The notes beneath the pieces were generated by a model that had not been told where the DNA came from, did not search any database, and saw only the letters and a program-made list of their open reading frames with translations. Of a DNA stretch of 64,000 bases, positions 36,457-45,075 are shown one piece after another; position 1 is the stretch's first letter; each line of letters starts with the position of its first letter. The translations under genes were made by a program, and so were the position numbers. Origin of the DNA: a gamma proteobacterium endosymbiont of Lamellibrachia anaximandri (GTDB taxonomy: Bacteria > Pseudomonadota > Gammaproteobacteria > Chromatiales > Chromatiaceae); NCBI GenBank assembly GCA_016756855.1, contig JAESPD010000015.1:1-64000 (forward strand). Reading direction: 5' to 3'.

Positions 36457-38076
36457 CTACCAGGGACGCGTCTCAAAATCGCGGCCGCCTTTGCTGCGCA
36501 GATAGTCATACTCCTGGAGTTTGAACTGCTTTTGCATCAGCTGAGCCGGGTCGCCTTCGACCTGTTCCAACCACTGCTCCATCAGTGCCATGCCTCCACT
36601 CATGCGGGATTGGCTGTCGTCACCGGGGCCGCCGCCCTGCTGTTGGTCAGCATCAGGGGTCGACATATCACCCATCTGGTCGACCTGATCGACGGCTTCA
36701 GGGGTTGGTTGGCCCTGCGGCAGCGTTTCCGGATCTTGCTTCTCCTCACCCAGTCTGCCTGCGGTGGGCTGATCCCGCTCTGCTGAATCTTTATCCGGTG
36801 ATTCTCCAAGGCTAGCAGACTTTTCCTCGGGTGATGGCTCTTTACCTGCAGTATCTTCTTGCGGTTCATCCTGCTGGTTGGCCTCTGCATCCTTTGCTTC
36901 GGACTGCTCCTGTTCGGACTTCCCGGCCTGGTCAGTGCGGTCTTCCTGTTCGCCGCCTTCACCTTCGTCCTGCTGTTGCTCGCCGGCCTTGGGCTCCTCT
37001 GACTCTTCTTCGCCAGCTTCACCCTGCTGCTCCGGGTCATCCTTCTCCTGACCCGCTTCATCCTGTTGTTCGCTCTCGTCCTTTTGCTCTCCGGACTGCT
37101 GGCCCTGCTGCTCGTCCTCGGATGAACCCTCCTGATCCTGCTCTCCCTGCTGCTCGCCTTCCTGCTCTTCGGACTCTTCGCTTGAGGAGCCGCTCTGTTG
37201 TTGATCCCGCTGCTCTCCGCTCTCCTGCTCGCTTTCGGACTCTCCCTCGCCCTGCTGCTCCTCTTCGCTCTGCTCGCCGGATTGGGACTCCTGCTGCTGT
37301 TCGCCTGAAGAGCCCTCCTGTTGTTCCTCGGACTCCTGTTCGCCGGATTCCTTCTGCTCCTCGGACTCCTGCTCGCCGGATTCCTTCTGCTCCTCGGACT
37401 CTTGTTCGCCGGATTCCTTCTGCTCCTCGGACTCCTGTTCGCCGGATTCCTTCTGCTCCTCGGACTCCTGCTCGCCGGATTCCTTCTGCTCCTCGGACTC
37501 CTGCTCGCCGGATTCCTTCTGCTCCTCGGACTCCTGTTCGCCGGATTCCTTCTGCTCCTCGGACTCTTGTTCGTCGGATTCCTTCTGCTCTTCGGACTCC
37601 TGCTCTCCTTGCTGTTCTTTCTTTTCCTGTTTCTTTTTTTTCTGCTCCGCCTTCTCTTCTTCGGTCAACTCATCCTCTTCGAGCTGCTCCTTGGTCATCA
37701 GGGTACGTGTAAGCGCCAGGTTGTAACCGGCATCCTCATGGTTGGGGTCATCTGCCAATACCGACTCGTAGGCTTCGACAGCGCCTGGATAGTCCTCTAA
37801 CCTGAAGCGCGCATTGCCCAGGTTGTAGCGCGCATCCTGTTCTACCTCGTCCCGCTCCACAGCGGCAAAACTTTCGGCCGCCGCTGTATAGTCGCCCGCC
37901 CGGTATTGGGCTACACCACGGCGATAGGGGTCGCTGAAATCCTTTGCCGCCTCTTCATAGTGCCCCTGCTGATAGGCATCCTCGGCGATCTGTTCGCTGT
38001 TGCGGAACCACTCGGCTTGAGAGGGGGCGCAAATCAGAAGCAGGAGGGGGAGGAGTGGGATGAGGCGTCTGTTCAT
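36457..38076 (-). CDS. batC: BatC-like TPR protein with long Glu/Gln/Ser tandem repeats
   Basis: 539 residues. Signal peptide LIPLLPLLLLICAPSQAEW, then TPR repeats at about 35-120 (YQQGHYEEAAKDF, YRAGDYTAAAESF, ARYNLGNARFRLEDYPGA, NHEDAGYNLALTRTL). Residues 130-460 are extremely acidic/polar and include about eight copies of an 11-residue unit EQESEEQKESG (33-bp DNA repeat near 37324-37608). The C-terminal 45 residues (MALMEQWLEQVEGDPAQL .. YLRSKGGRDFETRPW) are the conserved end of this family, so the repeat is not a truncation. Overlaps the batB stop by 4 bases. The repeat number is likely to vary between strains. Confidence 0.88.
   Translation of the reverse strand: MNRRLIPLLPLLLLICAPSQAEWFRNSEQIAEDAYQQGHYEEAAKDFSDPYRRGVAQYRAGDYTAAAESFAAVERDEVEQDARYNLGNARFRLEDYPGAVEAYESVLADDPNHEDAGYNLALTRTLMTKEQLEEDELTEEEKAEQKKKKQEKKEQQGEQESEEQKESDEQESEEQKESGEQESEEQKESGEQESEEQKESGEQESEEQKESGEQESEEQKESGEQESEEQKESGEQESEEQKESGEQESEEQQEGSSGEQQQESQSGEQSEEEQQGEGESESEQESGEQRDQQQSGSSSEESEEQEGEQQGEQDQEGSSEDEQQGQQSGEQKDESEQQDEAGQEKDDPEQQGEAGEEESEEPKAGEQQQDEGEGGEQEDRTDQAGKSEQEQSEAKDAEANQQDEPQEDTAGKEPSPEEKSASLGESPDKDSAERDQPTAGRLGEEKQDPETLPQGQPTPEAVDQVDQMGDMSTPDADQQQGGGPGDDSQSRMSGGMALMEQWLEQVEGDPAQLMQKQFKLQEYDYLRSKGGRDFETRPW
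37324..37608. repeat. In-frame 33-bp tandem repeat inside batC
   Basis: Seven near-identical 33-base units plus a diverged eighth and a partial ninth, encoding EQESEEQKES(G/D). Differences between units are mostly single third-position changes (CTCGCC/TTCGCC). Confidence 0.9.
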
Positions 38077-39098
38077 AGACCCCCCTCCCCTTGCTGGCGC
38101 CGAAAGGTGGGCAGCAACAGCAGCACAGGTGGAATCAGCATCCAGTAAAATCGCTCGTTCCAGATCCTGGTCTTCTCATCGGTGGCTACCGCCTCTGCAG
38201 CGTCGGAGGCAGCGAGGTTGAGAAGGGTGCGGCTGTCATCATCGCGAAAATTAGCTTGTAGATAGTGGCCGTTGCCGGTTGACGCCAGCTGTTTGAGCAA
38301 GGGCTCGTTGAGCCGGGATTCGATAATCTTGCCTGCGCGGTCGCGCATCAGGTCGCTAAGACCGGTAGGTGCGGGTACCGGACCGCCGCCACTGGTGCCG
38401 ATGCCGAGCACATGCAGACGGATGCCGTCTGCCGCCAGGGCTTTGGCTCGATTGGACAGGTCGGGCTCATCGAAGTCGCCGTCGCTGATCAACAGAATCG
38501 AGCGGCCGCCCTCGCTGGGTTGACCTTTGAGCAGCTGTTCTGCCCTGTCCAGAGCAGTATGCAGACGGCTGCCCTGCAACCGGGTCAAGTCGGTGGAGAG
38601 AGCGGGCAGGGCGTTGAGGATGCTCTGGCCGTCTTCCGTAATGGGTGAGACGATGTGGGAGACTGAAGCGAAGGCGATCAGGCCGATGCGGACCTCCCGG
38701 TTGAGCTGTACCAGATCCTGGATCTCCTGACGGGCACGGCCAAGACGGGAGGGTTGCACGTCGGCCACCTCCATGGAGCGGGAGATGTCCATTAGAATGA
38801 TCAGGTCGCTGCCGGGGGTAAATGCCTCCACGTCAGTGTAGTCCCAGCGGGGACCGGCCATGGCGATCACCGCAAGAATCCACAACAGTGCCCAGCGGAT
38901 GAAACGTCCCCAGCGTTCATTGACCTCAAGCTCCCGTACGCCGGTGAGGTGGGGCAGCAGGTGCTCATCGGCGTAGAGATGGATTGGCCCCTTGCTGGGA
39001 CGGGTGACGCTGAAGATCAGCCAGCCGAGTACGGGCAGTAGTCCAAGCAGGGCGAAGAGCCACTCCGGGCGGGCAAAATGGAAGGCTGCATCAGGCAT
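38073..39098 (-). CDS. batB: BatB-like VWA-domain membrane protein
   Basis: 341 residues. N-terminal membrane segments (WLFALLGLLPVLGWLIFSV and IRWALLWILAVIAMAGP), then a von Willebrand A domain starting DLIILMDISRSMEVADV with the metal site D-I-S-R-S. It contains LIAFASVSHIVSPITEDG and ILLISDGDFDEPD. A C-terminal membrane helix WNERFYWMLIPPVLLLLP anchors it. Family knowledge: Bat VWA proteins form inner-membrane complexes with MoxR ATPases and are linked to stress tolerance. Overlaps batA by 8 bases and batC by 4, showing tight translational coupling. Confidence 0.9.
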   Translation of the reverse strand: MPDAAFHFARPEWLFALLGLLPVLGWLIFSVTRPSKGPIHLYADEHLLPHLTGVRELEVNERWGRFIRWALLWILAVIAMAGPRWDYTDVEAFTPGSDLIILMDISRSMEVADVQPSRLGRARQEIQDLVQLNREVRIGLIAFASVSHIVSPITEDGQSILNALPALSTDLTRLQGSRLHTALDRAEQLLKGQPSEGGRSILLISDGDFDEPDLSNRAKALAADGIRLHVLGIGTSGGGPVPAPTGLSDLMRDRAGKIIESRLNEPLLKQLASTGNGHYLQANFRDDDSRTLLNLAASDAAEAVATDEKTRIWNERFYWMLIPPVLLLLPTFRRQQGEGGL

Positions 39099-40131
39099 AG
39101 CCGCCTCCCTTCAAGGTGCGTTTGCGACCCTCCGGAAAGAGTCCCATGACCAGCAGGCAGATAAGTCCGATGCCGAGGGGCCAATGGTAGAGCGGTTGTG
39201 GAATGAAGATGGTGCGGGACTCCGCTTCTGTCTTCTCCAGCTCGTCGATACGCTGGTAGATCTTCTCCAGGGCCGCAGTGTCAGTACCCCGGAAGTAGGC
39301 GCCGCCGGAGGTTTCCGCAATCTGCCGCATCACCTCTTCGTTGAAGCCGAGGTCGCTGCGATAGATCAGCCGCCCGTTCTCCATGATCGGTACCTCTTCG
39401 CGATCACTGCCAACACCGATGCTGTAGATACGGATACCTTCCCGAGCTGCCAACTGTGCCGCTTTCAGCGGGGGGATGGTGCCTGCAGTGTTCTCGCCGT
39501 CGGCGATCAGCAACAGCACCCGCGAGCCTTCGGGGCGATCGCGCAGCTTCTTGACGCCCAGTCCGAGGGCATCACCCATGGCCGTACCATTGCCGGCGAT
39601 AGTGGGAATCACATCGCTGAGCAGGCTGTTTACCGCCCTGCGGTCGAAGCTCAGAGGTGACAATACATAGGCCTGACTGCCGAAGATAATCAAGCCGATG
39701 CGGTCTCCCTGACGGCCGTCGATGAATTTGCCTACGACGCCTTTCACCACCTGCATGCGGCTTACCTGCTTGCCTTTGACGGTGAAGTCGAGGGCGTCCA
39801 TGGAGTGGGAGGCGTCCACTGCCAGCATCAGATCGTAACCGGCAGTGCGATTCTCCGTGTAGGGTTCGAGCCACTGGGGGCGCATCAGTGCGAGCACCAG
39901 GGAGATCCAGAGCAGGGTGAGCAGGATCCGGTAGAGCAGGGCGATGATGGGAGTGCCGGGACGGCGGGTCTGAAAGGCTTCCTGAAGATGCCCCAGCGAA
40001 GGGTGGAGCAGGGTGGTTTGGTGCCCCTCGGTCAACGCCTGTTCCTCACTCTTCGGGCGCTGCCAGAATAGTCGTATCAGGAACGGCAGGATCAGCAACA
40101 ACGCCATCCAGGGCCAGTGAAATTCAAACAT
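39091..40131 (-). CDS. batA: BatA-like VWA-domain membrane protein
   Basis: About 346 residues from the ATG at 40131, which has a perfect GAGGAGG ribosome site and overlaps the upstream stop by 8 bases. N-terminal membrane segments HWPWMALLLILPFLIRLFW and IALLYRILLTLLWISLVLAL. VWA domain with MIDAS DASHSMDALDF, LIIFGSQAYVLSPLSFD, NGTAMGDALGLGVKKL and LLLIADGENTAGTIPP. C-terminal helix YHWPLGIGLICLLVMGLF. It differs from the downstream VWA protein mainly in its MIDAS context, as usual for a BatA/BatB pair. Confidence 0.9.
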   Translation of the reverse strand: MFEFHWPWMALLLILPFLIRLFWQRPKSEEQALTEGHQTTLLHPSLGHLQEAFQTRRPGTPIIALLYRILLTLLWISLVLALMRPQWLEPYTENRTAGYDLMLAVDASHSMDALDFTVKGKQVSRMQVVKGVVGKFIDGRQGDRIGLIIFGSQAYVLSPLSFDRRAVNSLLSDVIPTIAGNGTAMGDALGLGVKKLRDRPEGSRVLLLIADGENTAGTIPPLKAAQLAAREGIRIYSIGVGSDREEVPIMENGRLIYRSDLGFNEEVMRQIAETSGGAYFRGTDTAALEKIYQRIDELEKTEAESRTIFIPQPLYHWPLGIGLICLLVMGLFPEGRKRTLKGGGYA

Positions 40132-40606
40132 GACAGGCCTCCTCACTGCTGACCCAGCGGACGGCGGCGTCGATCAGGCGGCCAAGGGCGGCACGATCGG
40201 TATCGAGTCCCGGTGGGGCGTAGGGGAGTTGCAGCAGCAGTTTGCCATTCTGCTGCCAGTCGAAGCCGGATTTGTCATTCTTCTTCAGCCACAGCAACCA
40301 GGTCTCTCCGGTCAGAGCCGCTGCATGGGGCCGGCCGCAGCGGGCGATGGCGATGCGGCGTAATAGTTCAGAGAGTTCCCCAGCCACCTCCTTGGTGGCC
40401 TGGGATTTGAGTCGGCGTTTCAGTTGCAGGAGCCGACGGCGGGCATCTTTCTGCCAGCGTCCAAGGGGATAGAGCCTGCGTTGACGCAGCAGCCACATGA
40501 AGAAAAGTACTAAGAGTACTATGCCCAACGCGGAGAGCCACCAGCCGATGGCCAGGGGCCACCAGGAGGCGGGGTCGATTGTGTGGATGTCGCGCAGTGA
40601 GTCCAT
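40124..40606 (-). CDS. DUF4381 family membrane protein of the bat operon
   Basis: 160 residues from the ATG at 40606, one helix near the N-terminus (WWPLAIGWWLSALGIVLLVLFFMWLLR). It is followed by Arg/Lys-rich RRLYPLGRWQKDARRRLLQLKRRL and the cytoplasmic motif LLRRIAIARCGRPHAAALTGETWLLW. This is the DUF4381 family, found between DUF58 and batA genes in proteobacterial aerotolerance operons. Its function is not known; a scaffolding role next to the VWA proteins is inference. An upstream TTG at 40639 would extend it into the previous gene. Confidence 0.85.
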   Translation of the reverse strand: MDSLRDIHTIDPASWWPLAIGWWLSALGIVLLVLFFMWLLRQRRLYPLGRWQKDARRRLLQLKRRLKSQATKEVAGELSELLRRIAIARCGRPHAAALTGETWLLWLKKNDKSGFDWQQNGKLLLQLPYAPPGLDTDRAALGRLIDAAVRWVSSEEACHV

Positions 40607-40613
40607 ATCGAAA

Positions 40614-41525
40614 CTAGCGCGCGCCGAAGTGACGGGCAAGTGCGCGGGTCAGGGTGATGTGGATCTCTTCGTCGGTACTGACGGGCATCAAGGGTACACC
40701 GAGGCGATTGCAGAGTGCCTCGAGTGTGCTGCGGCGCTGCTGCCAGGTTTCCCGGTAGCGGTTACGGGCCTTTTGATCACGGGTATCTATCTCTATCAGC
40801 TCCCCATCCGGTCCCGCAAAGGTGACCCTGCCCATGTCAGGGATTTCGCTTTCTGCGGGATCGTCTACCGGGATCAATACCAGTGTGTGGTGTTGGCAGA
40901 GGCGTCCCAGTGTCTGCTCCAGACCGGCGATTTCCCGATTCATATCGGCAATCACGAAGATCAGCGATCCGGTGGGGGTGCCCCGGTCTGCCTTCTGCAA
41001 TGCTTCGGAGAGGCAGTCGATCTGACGTTTCTCCTGGCTGCCTTCGGTGGTGAGGGAGTGCAGCAGGCGCCAGAGGGCTCGCCGGCCTTTGGTGGGACGG
41101 ATATACTGCATGCCGATCCCGGCGTCGCCAAACAGCATGCCACCCACCCGATCATTGAGCCGCGAGGCTGCCCAGCCGAGCAGGGCCGCAGCCTTGGCGG
41201 CCTGAATCGATTTGAAGGTACCTCGGGTACCGAAGCTCATGTGTGGTCCCTTGTCCACACAGAGCACCACGCTGCGCTCCCGCTCCTCGCGGAAGATCTT
41301 GAGGTGGGGAACATTGGTGCGGGCGGTGACGTTCCACTCCATATTGCGGATATCGTCGCCCTCCCGGTATTCGCGCACCTCCTCGAAATCGAGACCGGTG
41401 CCACGGAACACTGATGAGTAGAGACCGCTGAAACTGGAGTTGACCAAGTGGTGCGAAGCCAGACCAAGGGTATGGGCCTGATGCCGCAGTTCCAGCAGGT
41501 CGTCGATATGGGGGTAGAGACTCAT
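40614..41525 (-). CDS. DUF58 domain protein
   Basis: 303 residues from the ATG at 41525 (the longer frame upstream is not conserved in type). Starts LYPHIDDLLELRHQAHTLGL, with the family signature FSGLYSSVFRGTGLDFEEVREYREGDDIRNMEWNVTARTN and later RSVVLCVDKGPHMSFGTR, which looks like a degenerate VWA metal site. IFVIADMNREIAGLEQTLG and LVLIPVDDPAESEIPD follow. Works together with MoxR ATPases by family knowledge. Lies 31 bases after moxR and 7 before the DUF4381 gene. Cytoplasmic. Confidence 0.9.
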   Translation of the reverse strand: MSLYPHIDDLLELRHQAHTLGLASHHLVNSSFSGLYSSVFRGTGLDFEEVREYREGDDIRNMEWNVTARTNVPHLKIFREERERSVVLCVDKGPHMSFGTRGTFKSIQAAKAAALLGWAASRLNDRVGGMLFGDAGIGMQYIRPTKGRRALWRLLHSLTTEGSQEKRQIDCLSEALQKADRGTPTGSLIFVIADMNREIAGLEQTLGRLCQHHTLVLIPVDDPAESEIPDMGRVTFAGPDGELIEIDTRDQKARNRYRETWQQRRSTLEALCNRLGVPLMPVSTDEEIHITLTRALARHFGAR

Positions 41526-41556
41526 GGCGAGACGCTTCCTCTGACAACCGGCGGGA

Positions 41557-42513
41557 TTAAGGGATTGCGACCATGTCCAGCAGACGCGCCAGGAAGTCGT
41601 CTGTGGTGATGCCCTCCGCTTCGGCTTCAAAGGTCAGCAGGATGCGGTGACGCAGAATCGGCGGTGCCACAGCCTGAATATGGTGTGGGGCGACGAAATC
41701 CTTGCCGTCGAGCCAGGCCCGTGCGCGGGCGCAACGGGCCAGCGCAATACTTGCACGGGGAGAAGCGCCAAACCGGCACCAGCGGGCCAGGTCGGCATCG
41801 TAGGCCTTGGGGTTGCGGGTGGCCTGCACAAGATCCACGATGTAGTTGTTCAGTTTTGGGTCAAGGTAGAGTTCCGCCGCTTCCTGGCGGATTGCGAACA
41901 GATCGCGCTGGGAGAGCTGCTTTGACGGGGGTTTGGGAGCTTCCGTCATCTGGCTGCTGTCCAGCGCCAGAATCAGCAGCTCCTCTTCGCGACTCGGATA
42001 TTCCACGTTTGCCTGCATCAGGAAGCGGTCGAGCTGGGCCTCAGGCAGATTGTAGGTGCCTTCCTGCTCAATCGGGTTCTGGGTGGCCAGCACCATGAAG
42101 AGTTGTGGCAGCGCATAAGTCGTCTGGCCGACGGTTATCTGGTGTTCCGCCATCGCCTCGAGCAGGGCGGACTGGACCTTGGCGGGGGCACGATTGATCT
42201 CGTCGCCAAGCAGAATATTGTGGAAGATCGGCCCCTGGCGAAACTCGAACTCTCCCTTTTCGTGGCGATAGATGTCGGTGCCGATAAGGTCGGAGGGCAA
42301 CAGATCGGGGGTGAACTGGATACGGTGGAAGTCACCCTCGATCGCCTCGGCCAACGCTTTGACCGCCGTTGTCTTGGCCAGGCCCGGCAGGCCCTCCACC
42401 AATAGATGTCCGTCACTGAGCAGGCAGATCAACATCGCGTCGATGAAGTTCTGCTGCCCGATGATACGGGAGGCCAGATGTTCGCGGAGGGGGTCGAGGT
42501 CGGAAGGATTCAT
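41557..42513 (-). CDS. moxR: MoxR-family AAA+ ATPase
   Basis: About 318 residues from the ATG at 42513. Walker A GLPGLAKTTAVKALA, Walker B LLGDEINRAPAKVQSALLEA, sensor motif MVLATQNPIEQEGTYNLPEAQLDRF, and the C-terminal lid region FGASPRASIALARCARARAWL. MoxR ATPases act as chaperones for VWA-domain proteins, and the five genes downstream are exactly such partners. First gene of the operon. The upstream frame (to 42642) lacks conserved features. The AT-rich spacer with DnaA-box-like sites begins right upstream. Confidence 0.92.
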   Translation of the reverse strand: MNPSDLDPLREHLASRIIGQQNFIDAMLICLLSDGHLLVEGLPGLAKTTAVKALAEAIEGDFHRIQFTPDLLPSDLIGTDIYRHEKGEFEFRQGPIFHNILLGDEINRAPAKVQSALLEAMAEHQITVGQTTYALPQLFMVLATQNPIEQEGTYNLPEAQLDRFLMQANVEYPSREEELLILALDSSQMTEAPKPPSKQLSQRDLFAIRQEAAELYLDPKLNNYIVDLVQATRNPKAYDADLARWCRFGASPRASIALARCARARAWLDGKDFVAPHHIQAVAPPILRHRILLTFEAEAEGITTDDFLARLLDMVAIP

Positions 42514-42815
42514 ACTACAGCTACTTTTATAATGGGTCGTTATCTGTCCACCACGCCTCACAGTGCGCTTGGTGGGCGCCTGATGCGTTGATGACAATCT
42601 TGTAATCAGCGCCATCCTGTCGCCAATTCGGATAAAGTGCAAGCAGTAGAAGTGTTGTGAGTTATTTGATTATTAGAATTTTATTAATTGTCTGTAGATG
42701 ATTTTGTCCAGCTGTCCGGGTTTTGCAGATTCCGGATTGCGTTTTTTGCCAACACCCTGAGAATTATGATTGAACTTAGCGGAAAAATCGTTTTTTCAGC
42801 ATGTTACATGGTGAT

Positions 42816-42824
42816 TTATTCACA
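42816..42824 (+). promoter_or_regulatory. DnaA box 1
   Basis: TTATTCACA, exact match to TTATNCACA. Confidence 0.55.
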
Positions 42825-43004
42825 CGGCGCCTATTGAAGTTCCTGTGGCGGGGTATTTGTCAATAGGTCAAAGTGTAAAAAATCATGTATTAATTTTATC
42901 CTTTATATTCAGTTGTTTAGTAGATCGTTTGTTTTTTTTACAATCTGAAGACAAGTCAATGTTTATGCGGGTTTCAGGGTGATGTCCTGATTTTTTCAAC
43001 AAAG

Positions 43005-43013
43005 TTATCCACA
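43005..43013 (+). promoter_or_regulatory. DnaA box 2
   Basis: TTATCCACA, the highest-affinity form of the DnaA box. It lies 5 bases from an oppositely oriented third box. Confidence 0.6.
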
Positions 43014-43018
43014 GATGA

Positions 43019-43027
43019 TGTGAATAA
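43019..43027 (-). promoter_or_regulatory. DnaA box 3
   Basis: TGTGAATAA reads TTATTCACA on the minus strand. With box 2 it forms a closely spaced inverted pair. Confidence 0.55.
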
Positions 43028-43201
43028 GTGGGAAGTCGTTTTTCAAAGTGGGTTTACTGCTGCTTTCAAGCAATATTCTGATGAATATTCGCTAACGTGT
43101 TGATTTAACTTTGTAGAGGAGATATCTCTCAGGGGAGAGCCTGTTTTCCGAAAAACATCAGAAATCTGAAATATTGAGGCGTAGAGGGACAGGGTTTTGG
43201 G

Positions 43202-43207
43202 TATAAT
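43202..43207 (+). promoter_or_regulatory. -10 element of the typA promoter
   Basis: A perfect TATAAT 34 bases before the typA start. The nearest -35-like hexamer (TTGAGG, 43174-43179) is 22 bases away, too far for an ordinary sigma-70 promoter, so the -35 is uncertain. Confidence 0.45.
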
Positions 43208-43240
43208 CCCCGCTCTTTTTTTGGACCGGACTGTAAATCA

Positions 43241-45055
43241 GTGATCGAGAAGCTCAGAAATATCGCCATCATCGCACATGTTGACCACGGCAAGACCACG
43301 CTGGTGGACGAACTGCTGAAACAGTCAGGAACCCTGGGGGAGCGCTTCGGTGAAGTCGAGCGGGTGATGGATTCGAATGACCAGGAGAAGGAGCGTGGCA
43401 TTACCATCCTCTCCAAGAATACTGCGATCCGCTGGAACGACTACCGTATCAATATCGTCGATACTCCAGGCCATGCCGACTTCGGAGGCGAGGTGGAGCG
43501 GGTGCTCTCGATGGTCGATTCTGTCCTGCTGCTGGTGGATGCTCAGGAAGGACCGATGCCGCAGACCCGTTTCGTTACCCAGAAGGCCTTCGATCACGGT
43601 TTGCGCCCCATCGTGGTGGTCAACAAGATAGACAGACCTGGCGCCCGTCCCGAGTGGGTTATCGATCAGGTGTTCGAACTCTTCGACCGCCTGGGCGCTA
43701 CTGATGAGCAACTCGACTTCCCGATCATCTACGCCTCAGCCATCAACGGCTATGCCGGTCTTGAGGAAGACGTAAGCGAAGGCGACATGACGTCACTGTT
43801 CGAGGCTATAGTTACGCATTGTCCGGTGCCCGATGTGGACCCTGATGGTCCTTTGCAGATGCAGATCTCCAATCTTGACTACAACAGCTACGTGGGCGCT
43901 ATTGCAGTGGGCCGCGTCGCACGGGGGACCATCCGCCCCAACCAGCAGGTGGTTGTGGTCAAGTATGACGGCGAGGAGCACAAGGCCAAGGTCGGGATCG
44001 TGTATGGATACCTGGGGCTTGAGCGGCACGAGGTCAAGGAGGCGACGGCCGGCGATATCATTGCCATTACGGGCATGGATGCGCCAAATGTCTCCGATAC
44101 CCTCTGCGATCCTGAGAGTGTGGAACACCTGCCCCCTCTGAGCGTGGATGAACCTACCGTCTCCATGACCTTCCAGGTCAACGCCTCTCCCTTTGCCGGC
44201 AAGGAGGGTAAATATCTGACCTCCCGCCAGCTCAAAGAGCGGCTGGAGCGGGAGCTGATCCACAACGTGGCCCTGCGGGTGGAGGAAGGTACCGATCCTG
44301 AGAAGTTCAAGGTCTCCGGTCGTGGCGAACTGCACCTCTCGGTGCTGCTTGAGGCCATGCGCAGGGAGGGGTTTGAGCTGGCGGTCTCCCGTCCCGAGGT
44401 TATCTTTCGTGAGGTCGATGGTGAGGTTTGCGAACCTTATGAGCAGTTGACCGTTGATGTGGAGGAGCTGCATCAGGGCACCATCATGGAGGCTTTGGGT
44501 GCCCGCAAAGGTGAGCTTAAGGATATGGTGCCTGATGGTCAGGGGCGTGTGCGTCTTGACTATGTCATCCCTTCCCGTGGCCTGATCGGCTTTCAGACCG
44601 AGTTTATGACCAGCACCTCAGGCACCGGTCTGATGTATCACGTATTCGACCATTATGGGCCTGCTCAGCACGGTGGTATCGCGCCACGTAAGAACGGTGT
44701 GCTGATCTCCAACGGTCAGGGCAAGGTGCTGGGATTTGCCCTGTTCAACCTGCAGGAACGGGGCAAGATGTTCGCTTCGCCGGGGGATGAGGTCTATGAG
44801 GGCCAGCTGGTGGGTATACATGCGCGGGCCAACGATCTTGTTGTCAATCCGCTGAAAGGCAAGCAGCTCACCAATGTTCGTGCCTCAGGCAAGGATGATG
44901 CGATCATGCTTACACCGCCGTTGAAGTTTACCCTGGAACAGGCGCTTGAGTTCATTGAGGAGGATGAGCTGGTGGAGATTACCCCCAGTGCTATTCGCCT
45001 GCGCAAAAAGCATCTCAAGGAGCACGAGCGGAAGAAAGTGGCCCGGGGCGGCTGA
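43241..45055 (+). CDS. typA: Translational GTPase TypA/BipA
   Basis: 604 residues, the usual length. GTP-binding motifs: [21 protein letters not shown] (G1), [12 protein letters not shown] (G2), [17 protein letters not shown] (G3), [15 protein letters not shown] (G4) and [11 protein letters not shown] (G5). Then the EF-G-like domain region [21 protein letters not shown]. The C-terminal TypA-specific domain carries [17 protein letters not shown] and the end [22 protein letters not shown]. Ribosome-associated GTPase acting in 50S assembly and stress adaptation. The start is GTG. Convergent with the chemoreceptor gene after 20 bases. Confidence 0.95.
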   Translation: MIEKLRNIAIIAHVDHGKTTLVDELLKQSGTLGERFGEVERVMDSNDQEKERGITILSKNTAIRWNDYRINIVDTPGHADFGGEVERVLSMVDSVLLLVDAQEGPMPQTRFVTQKAFDHGLRPIVVVNKIDRPGARPEWVIDQVFELFDRLGATDEQLDFPIIYASAINGYAGLEEDVSEGDMTSLFEAIVTHCPVPDVDPDGPLQMQISNLDYNSYVGAIAVGRVARGTIRPNQQVVVVKYDGEEHKAKVGIVYGYLGLERHEVKEATAGDIIAITGMDAPNVSDTLCDPESVEHLPPLSVDEPTVSMTFQVNASPFAGKEGKYLTSRQLKERLERELIHNVALRVEEGTDPEKFKVSGRGELHLSVLLEAMRREGFELAVSRPEVIFREVDGEVCEPYEQLTVDVEELHQGTIMEALGARKGELKDMVPDGQGRVRLDYVIPSRGLIGFQTEFMTSTSGTGLMYHVFDHYGPAQHGGIAPRKNGVLISNGQGKVLGFALFNLQERGKMFASPGDEVYEGQLVGIHARANDLVVNPLKGKQLTNVRASGKDDAIMLTPPLKFTLEQALEFIEEDELVEITPSAIRLRKKHLKEHERKKVARGG

Positions 45056-45075
45056 AATCAGTCAACGGTCTGGAT

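Larger units (their letters stand above)
42514..43240. other. AT-rich non-coding region with three DnaA-box consensus sites
   Basis: About 730 bases between divergent moxR and typA without a credible gene. It contains TTATTCACA at 42816-42824, TTATCCACA at 43005-43013 and TGTGAATAA (reverse TTATTCACA) at 43019-43027, all exact matches to TTATNCACA. Long A/T runs lie between (42876-42945). A TATAAT hexamer lies at 43202-43207 before typA. Possible roles: replication initiation, DnaA titration, or DnaA-controlled transcription. Confidence 0.55.

Noticed and set aside
37324-37608. Possible CRISPR-like array
   Set aside because: The 33-bp units are contiguous and in-frame, without spacers.
36831-37712. 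Pro/Arg-rich plus-strand frame opposite batC
   Set aside because: Its repeats are the antisense of the Glu/Gln/Ser repeat; no ribosome site and implausible composition.
37321-37800. Leu/Gly/Phe-rich plus-strand frame suggesting a repetitive membrane protein
   Set aside because: Also antisense to the batC tandem repeat.
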